From contig JAGLYR010000288.1 of the NCBI GenBank assembly GCA_023132135.1, positions 1-10,121 on the forward strand: 10,121 nucleotides of DNA, given 5' to 3'. The notes under the pieces are model-generated. The model saw only the letters and a program-made list of their open reading frames with translations, had not been told where the DNA came from and did not search any database. The stretch comes from Candidatus Eiseniibacteriota bacterium (GTDB lineage Bacteria; Arandabacterota; Arandabacteria; JAGLYR01). The stretch's first letter is position 1. Every line of letters starts with the position of its first letter. Shown one piece after another: positions 6,125 to 10,121 of the stretch. Both the position numbers and the translations under genes were made by a program.

Positions 6125-7267
6125 ATGGCGCTCTTCGAGGAATCGGCAATCGGATCGATGAATCTGCGAAACCGCCTGGTCCGGTCCGCGACGGCGGAGG
6201 GTATGGCTCCCGACACGGGAGAGGTCACCGACGATCTGGTGGGTTTCTACTCCCGGCTTGCCAGGGGTGGCGTGGGTCTCATCATCGGCGGCCACGCCCA
6301 CATCGCGCAGGAAGGCCGGAGTTCCCGGAACCAGGTGGGAATCCATCACGACCGGCTCATCCTGGGATTGAGGAAGCTGGTTCGGGCCTGCCACAACGGC
6401 GGAGCCAAAGTCGTAGCTCAGCTGACCCACGCAGGGTCGCAGACCACCTCTGAGTTCATTGGGGGCAACGATCCCGCCGCACCATCCGCGGTTGAGGACC
6501 CGACCTGTCACACAATGCCAAGAGAGATGACGGAGGAAGACATCGAAGCAGTGATCGGCCAGTTCGCCGCGGCGGCGCGGCGGGCCAGGGATGCCGGGTT
6601 CGACGCCGTACAGCTCCACGGGGCCCACGGCTACCTGCTCTCGCAGTTCCTCTCTCCTCACAGCAATCGCCGAACCGATTCATACGGCGGCACCGTCGAG
6701 AACCGGATCCGCTTCACCACAGAGGTCTTCCGGAAGGTGCGCCAGGCCGTGGGACCGGAGTACCCGGTCCTCATCAAGATGAACGCGCAGGACTATTTCC
6801 CCGGCGGAACGACTCTTGAAGATTCCCTGCCTCTGGCCAGAGCCCTGTCCGATCTGGGGATCAACGGGATTGAAGTCAGCGGAGGTCTCGGCGCCTCGGG
6901 CAGTCTGAACCCGTCCCGGGTCCGGATCAACCACCCAGGCAAGGAAGCCTACTTCCTGGAGGATGCCAGGGAAATCTGGAAGGCCATCTTCCTGGAGGAT
7001 GCCAGGGAAATCCGCAACGCCGTCAAGTGCCCCATTATCCTGGTGGGTGGAATTCGTTCTCTGGACCGGATTCTGGAAATCATCGACGAGGATGTCGTGG
7101 ACTACTTCGCTATGTCGCGGCCACTTATCCGGGAACCGGATCTTCCCAACAACTGGAAAACCGGCATCCGCTCCAACTCGTCCTGCATCTCATGCAACCA
7201 GTGTTTCAAGACTCTGAATGAGGGTGGATTGCACTGCGTGCAGAAGAAGAAAATGCTGGAAACGTAG
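6125..7267 (+). CDS. Old Yellow Enzyme family NADH:flavin oxidoreductase with C-terminal Fe-S cysteines
   Basis: A 380-residue FMN-dependent TIM-barrel protein. Family marks are NRLVRSATAEGMA (16-28), QLTHAG (99-104), HGAHGYLLSQFLSP (165-178; His165, His168 and Tyr170 are the expected substrate and proton-donor residues), NRRTDSYGG (181-189), VGGIRS (307-312) and FAMSRPLIREPDL (328-340). Four cysteines near the end (C354, C357, C360, C371) resemble the [4Fe-4S] site of 2,4-dienoyl-CoA reductases such as FadH. The FAD/NAD(P)H domain that follows in FadH is absent, so electrons must come from a partner or directly from NAD(P)H. Residues 277-300 are an in-frame tandem duplication (FLEDAREIWKAI, FLEDAREIRNAV). 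The start is firm: AGGAGG (6114-6119), 5-nt spacer, ATG. larE begins 28 bp downstream, so it is probably the first gene of the lar operon. The substrate is unknown; an ene-reductase acting on an unsaturated acid or CoA ester is the default reading. Confidence 0.87.
   Translation: MALFEESAIGSMNLRNRLVRSATAEGMAPDTGEVTDDLVGFYSRLARGGVGLIIGGHAHIAQEGRSSRNQVGIHHDRLILGLRKLVRACHNGGAKVVAQLTHAGSQTTSEFIGGNDPAAPSAVEDPTCHTMPREMTEEDIEAVIGQFAAAARRARDAGFDAVQLHGAHGYLLSQFLSPHSNRRTDSYGGTVENRIRFTTEVFRKVRQAVGPEYPVLIKMNAQDYFPGGTTLEDSLPLARALSDLGINGIEVSGGLGASGSLNPSRVRINHPGKEAYFLEDAREIWKAIFLEDAREIRNAVKCPIILVGGIRSLDRILEIIDEDVVDYFAMSRPLIREPDLPNNWKTGIRSNSSCISCNQCFKTLNEGGLHCVQKKKMLET
6953..7024 (+). repeat. 36-bp in-frame tandem duplication within the flavoenzyme gene
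   Basis: Two 36-bp units (6953-6988 and 6989-7024) share an identical 24-bp first part; the last 12 bp match at 8 of 12 positions. The reading frame is kept and 12 residues are added in the helix before the PIILVGGIRS strand. The perfect half suggests a recent event or gene conversion. Confidence 0.85.
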
Positions 7268-7295
7268 AGCATAGTGCCACGTTCACGGAGGAGTG

Positions 7296-8120
7296 ATGAG
7301 TGACGGGAAGCTGGAAATCCTCAGGAATCTGCTCTCCGAGATGGGCAGTGTTCTGGTTGCCTACTCCGGAGGGGTGGACAGTACTTTCCTCCTGAGGGTC
7401 GCCACGGACACCCTCGGCGACCGCGTCGTCGGCGTGACCGCCGTTTCCCCTATCCGCCCGAAAAAGGAGATCGAAGAGGCCCGGGCATTTGCAGAGCAGT
7501 TGGGCGTCCAACACCTGGTGGTTGAGACGGACGAGATGGAAATTCCGGGATTCGCGTCGAACCCGCCCGACCGGTGTTACCTGTGCAAACGGTGGGTTTT
7601 CTCCGCGCTGGTCCAGCTGGCCCGGGAGCAGGGCGTGAACCAGGTGATCGAGGGTTCGATCTGTGACGACACCGCCGACTACCGGCCCGGGATGAAAGCC
7701 ATCTCCGAGCTCGGTATCAGGAGTCCCCTGAGAGAGGCCGGTCTGACAAAGGCCGAGATCCGCGTGATGTCCAGGGAGATGAACCTGCCCACCTGGAACA
7801 AGCCCTCGTCCCCGTGTCTCGTGACGAGGATTCCCTACGGCAGTGAGATCACAATGGACAGACTGGCCCGCATTGAGCGAGCCGAGGAGATCCTGGCCAA
7901 CCTGGGGATTCGCGAATTCAGAGTCAGAGATCACGGCACTGTTGCAAGGGTTGAGGTTGCCGCCGAGGAAATGCACAAGATGCTTGACGATTCGATCCGC
8001 GACCGTGTGGCGGCGGAACTTAAGACCATCGGGTATCTCTATGTCTGCCTGGATATGGAGGGCTACCGGACCGGCGCCATGAATGAATCACTGAGCGAGT
8101 CACAGAAGGAGAACATCTGA
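7296..8120 (+). CDS. larE: LarE, ATP-dependent pyridinium dicarboxylate sulfurtransferase (NPN cofactor)
   Basis: A 274-residue PP-loop protein. LarE adenylates the carboxylates of the LarB product and replaces their oxygen with sulfur, giving the dithiocarboxylate that will bind nickel. The PP-loop SGGVDS is at 24-29. Also visible are the family blocks DRCYLCKR (C94, C97), [13 protein letters not shown] and [17 protein letters not shown]174 in the last block corresponds to the cysteine (C176 in Lactiplantibacillus plantarum) that is sacrificed as sulfur donor in the lactobacillar enzyme. The CxxC pair plus C174 fits the three-cysteine class of LarE, reported to hold a [4Fe-4S] cluster and to work without sacrificing its own cysteine; whether this protein does so is inferred. 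ATG at 7296 is preferred over GTG at 7293, because GGAGG (7287-7291) then has a short but usable spacer. larB starts 2 nt after the stop. Confidence 0.93.
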   Translation: MSDGKLEILRNLLSEMGSVLVAYSGGVDSTFLLRVATDTLGDRVVGVTAVSPIRPKKEIEEARAFAEQLGVQHLVVETDEMEIPGFASNPPDRCYLCKRWVFSALVQLAREQGVNQVIEGSICDDTADYRPGMKAISELGIRSPLREAGLTKAEIRVMSREMNLPTWNKPSSPCLVTRIPYGSEITMDRLARIERAEEILANLGIREFRVRDHGTVARVEVAAEEMHKMLDDSIRDRVAAELKTIGYLYVCLDMEGYRTGAMNESLSESQKENI

Positions 8121-8122
8121 CC

Positions 8123-8878
8123 GTGGACAAAGAACGAATCCGGAAGCTACTGGAGGATGTCCGGTCGGGCGAGGTAGACGTCGGCAAGGCGCTGGACATC
8201 CTCAAGAGTCTTCCCTACGAAGATCTTGGTTTTGCCAAAATCGATACGCACCGGGACCTGCGGACCGGCTTCCCTGAAGCGATCTTCTGCCAGGGGAAAA
8301 CGCTGGATCAGATTAAGGCCATTGTCCAGAGGCACCCGGAAGAGGATCGCTTCCTGATGGCCACCCGGGCGAGCAAGGACGTGTACGAGACGATTCGGGA
8401 AGTACGGCCGGACGCGGTGTACAACGAGCTGGCCCGGATTGTTCTTGTCGGGAGATGCCGGGAGAAGAAAACGGATGGAAGTATCCTGATCATCAGTGCA
8501 GGAACTTCTGATCTGCCGGTCGCCGAGGAGGCAGCTGTTACGGCCGAGGCAACGGGGAACGTGGTGGAAAGACTCTACGACGTCGGCGTGGCCGGCATCC
8601 ATCGATTGCTCGATCACAACAGCCAGATGTCCGCGGCCAACGTTATCATCACCGTGGCGGGGATGGAGGGCGCCCTGGCCAGTATTGTCGGCGGGCTCGT
8701 CCAGTGTCCGGTGATAGCAGTGCCCACCAGCGTGGGCTACGGAGCCAGCTTCCACGGGCTCTCCGCCTTGCTGACCATGCTCAACAGTTGCGCGCCGGGC
8801 GTGGTTGTTGTCAACATAGATAATGGATTCGGGGCCGGTTACGTCGCCGGCATCATCAACCAGCGCTGCGCGCCGTAG
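8123..8878 (+). CDS. larB: LarB, pyridinium-3,5-biscarboxylic acid mononucleotide synthase (NPN cofactor)
   Basis: A 251-residue protein of the usual LarB length. LarB carboxylates C5 of the pyridine ring of nicotinic acid adenine dinucleotide and cleaves the phosphoanhydride, the first step of nickel-pincer cofactor synthesis. The N-terminal half carries KIDTHRDLRTGFPEAIFCQG (39-58), typical of LarB. The C-terminal half is the PurE-like (AIR carboxylase) fold with ISAGTSDLPVAEEAA (124-138), VAGMEGALASIVGGL (178-192), PTSVGYGASFHG (201-212) and NSCAPGVVVVNIDNGFGAG (221-239). C223 lies at the position of the catalytic Cys221 of the L. plantarum enzyme, which forms a covalent adduct with the substrate. 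The start is GTG at 8123 with AAGGAG (8106-8111) inside the end of larE, 11 nt upstream. The enzyme is cytoplasmic. Confidence 0.95.
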   Translation: MDKERIRKLLEDVRSGEVDVGKALDILKSLPYEDLGFAKIDTHRDLRTGFPEAIFCQGKTLDQIKAIVQRHPEEDRFLMATRASKDVYETIREVRPDAVYNELARIVLVGRCREKKTDGSILIISAGTSDLPVAEEAAVTAEATGNVVERLYDVGVAGIHRLLDHNSQMSAANVIITVAGMEGALASIVGGLVQCPVIAVPTSVGYGASFHGLSALLTMLNSCAPGVVVVNIDNGFGAGYVAGIINQRCAP

Positions 8879-8918
8879 GCCAGTGCAACCACGGAACTGA
8901 CTACTGAGGGTGCAATCC

Positions 8919-10085
8919 ATGCGAGTGGCTTACTTCGACTGCTTTTCCGGCGTCTGTGGCAGCATGATCATCGGGGCCCTGCTCGATGCAGGGCTGGACC
9001 TCGAGTGGCTGGAAACCGAGCTCTCCGGGATGAAGATCTCCGGTTACCGCCTGAGGGCGGAGAAGACGCTGAAGAACGGGATCTCCGGCACCGGGTTTCA
9101 TGTGGACGCGGACGAAGGGGTTCCCCACCGGAGCGCGGCCGAGCTTCTGCGAATTGTCGATGAGAGCGATCTCGAGCCGGACGTCAAGGAATCCAGCAAG
9201 TCCATCATGAGCGCAGTGGCCGGGACCGAGGCTAGGATCCACAATCGGGATGTCTCCACAATTCACATGCACGAGGTCGCGGGTATCGATTCCATCATAG
9301 ATGTCGTCGGATCGGTCCTGGCTTTGAAGAAGCTCGGAGTGGAGGCCGTTTACTCCTCTCCCATCCACGTGGGAACCGGTTTCGTTGAGTGCGCCCACGG
9401 CACCCTTCCGGTCCCTGCTCCGGCAACCGTGGCGTTGCTGGAAGGGATCCCGGTGTACTCCAGAGGAATCGATGCGGAACTCGCGACTCCAACCGGAGTC
9501 GCAATTCTCCGGGTCCTCTCTAGGGGATTCGGTCCCTTCCCATCAATGAAGATCGAGCGTACGGGCTACGGCGCCGGCGACCATGAACTTGAGATTCCGA
9601 ACCTTCTCCGCGTTACCATCGGGGAGTCGGCAGACGATGTGTATGAACATGACGATGTCGTCCTTGTGGAGACGAACCTGGACGACATGAATCCCGAATT
9701 CTTCGGCCACGTGTCGGACCTGCTCTGGGAGCGCGGCGCCCTGGACGTCTACACGACACCCATCTACATGAAGAAAAACCGGCCCGCGACGATGTTGAGC
9801 GTTCTCATTTCACCGGACCGGTTGGACGATGTGATCTCCACGCTGGCAATGGAGACAACCACGCTGGGGATGCGCATCAACCATGTCGAGCGGAAGAAGC
9901 TTGCCAGAGAGACCGTGGAAGTTCAGACGAAATGGGGACCGACCCGGGTCAAGGTGGGCCGCGTCGGCGATCGGATTGCAAACGTGGCCCCGGAGTACGA
10001 GGATTGCCGGAGAATTGCCCGCGAGCACGGAGTGGCCCTGAAGGACGTTTACGATGAAGTAATCGCCAACGCCCGCAGGGCGTGA
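8919..10085 (+). CDS. larC: LarC, nickel-insertion protein (CTP-dependent) for the NPN cofactor
   Basis: A 388-residue protein. LarC is the CTP-dependent cyclometallase that inserts nickel into the dithiolated pyridinium mononucleotide, the last cofactor step. The N-terminal domain shows YFDCFSG (5-11), IHMHEVAGIDSIIDVVGS, HGTLPVPAPATVALLEG and ATPTGVAIL. The C-terminal domain shows ETNLDDMNPEFFG, YMKKNRPATMLSVL, ETTTLGMR and PEYEDCRRIA. It is one uninterrupted frame, unlike L. plantarum, where full-length LarC arises by ribosomal frameshifting from larC1 and larC2. Two oddities stand out. The usual SGDM after the DCFSG block reads CGSM (Ser15 for the conserved Asp), and I see no histidine-rich insert of the kind many LarC proteins carry. 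ATG at 8919 is chosen because TGAGGG ends 8 nt upstream; an in-frame GTG at 8910 overlaps that site. It is preceded by a 40-bp gap after larB. Confidence 0.93.
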   Translation: MRVAYFDCFSGVCGSMIIGALLDAGLDLEWLETELSGMKISGYRLRAEKTLKNGISGTGFHVDADEGVPHRSAAELLRIVDESDLEPDVKESSKSIMSAVAGTEARIHNRDVSTIHMHEVAGIDSIIDVVGSVLALKKLGVEAVYSSPIHVGTGFVECAHGTLPVPAPATVALLEGIPVYSRGIDAELATPTGVAILRVLSRGFGPFPSMKIERTGYGAGDHELEIPNLLRVTIGESADDVYEHDDVVLVETNLDDMNPEFFGHVSDLLWERGALDVYTTPIYMKKNRPATMLSVLISPDRLDDVISTLAMETTTLGMRINHVERKKLARETVEVQTKWGPTRVKVGRVGDRIANVAPEYEDCRRIAREHGVALKDVYDEVIANARRA

Positions 10086-10121
10086 CAGAACAAACACCCC
10101 GCGGGATGAACACGGTGTCGG
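10086..10121 (+). other. Window end after larC; no recognisable gene
   Basis: Only 36 bp follow the larC stop. They contain the palindrome CCCGCGGG (10098-10105) and an ATG at 10106 that opens a frame to the window edge (MNTVS), without a convincing ribosome site. ACACC (10094-10098) and GGTGT (10114-10118) could form a weak stem, too poor to call a terminator. If a cofactor-using enzyme such as a LarA homologue belongs to this operon, it would have to start here or beyond. Confidence 0.3.

Noticed and set aside
7206-8920. Long - strand open frames opposite larE and larB
   Set aside because: They are antisense to strongly conserved lar genes and show no recognisable motif; the open frames are expected from the GC bias.
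8910-10085. Ribosomal frameshifting in larC as in Lactiplantibacillus
   Set aside because: larC is a single uninterrupted frame here, with both domains in frame.

Overview
The window is dense, GC-rich bacterial DNA with long ORFs and little intergenic space. It fits a free-living, probably anaerobic or facultative bacterium, quite possibly from a poorly cultured phylum. Nothing here (no rRNA, no phylogenetic marker) fixes the taxonomy. There are nine protein genes in three blocks and no RNA gene or CRISPR array that I can support.

Block 1 (57-1279, + strand) is a two-gene unit. It holds a short QueG-like protein with two ferredoxin-type cysteine motifs, followed 2 nt later by a DUF4416-family protein. 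Its end overlaps, tail to tail, the end of block 2.

Block 2 (5978 down to 1260, - strand) looks like a signalling operon: an ECF-type sigma factor, a membrane anti-sigma factor (HxxxCxxC zinc finger, one transmembrane segment, TPR-like outer domain), and a 959-residue protein. That protein has a secretion signal, eight TPRs at an exact 42-residue period and a C-terminal CHAT (caspase-like) protease domain with its His/Cys dyad intact. My model is that the exported TPR-CHAT protein acts on the outer part of the anti-sigma factor and so controls the sigma factor. The 210 bp between the last two genes is almost entirely repeat sequence. A 181-bp MITE-like element with 24-bp inverted ends supplies the stop codon of the anti-sigma gene. 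A direct-repeat copy of its core supplies the first ~29 codons of the CHAT gene.

Block 3 (6125-10085, + strand) is divergent from block 2 across a 146-bp promoter region. It holds an Old Yellow Enzyme-type flavin oxidoreductase with four C-terminal cysteines, followed by larE, larB and larC. These three make the nickel-pincer nucleotide (NPN) cofactor: LarB carboxylates and hydrolyses nicotinic acid adenine dinucleotide, LarE adds sulfur, and LarC inserts nickel. No larA-type user enzyme lies inside the window, which ends 36 bp after larC. The co-transcribed flavoenzyme has no established role in NPN chemistry and is the open question of this block.
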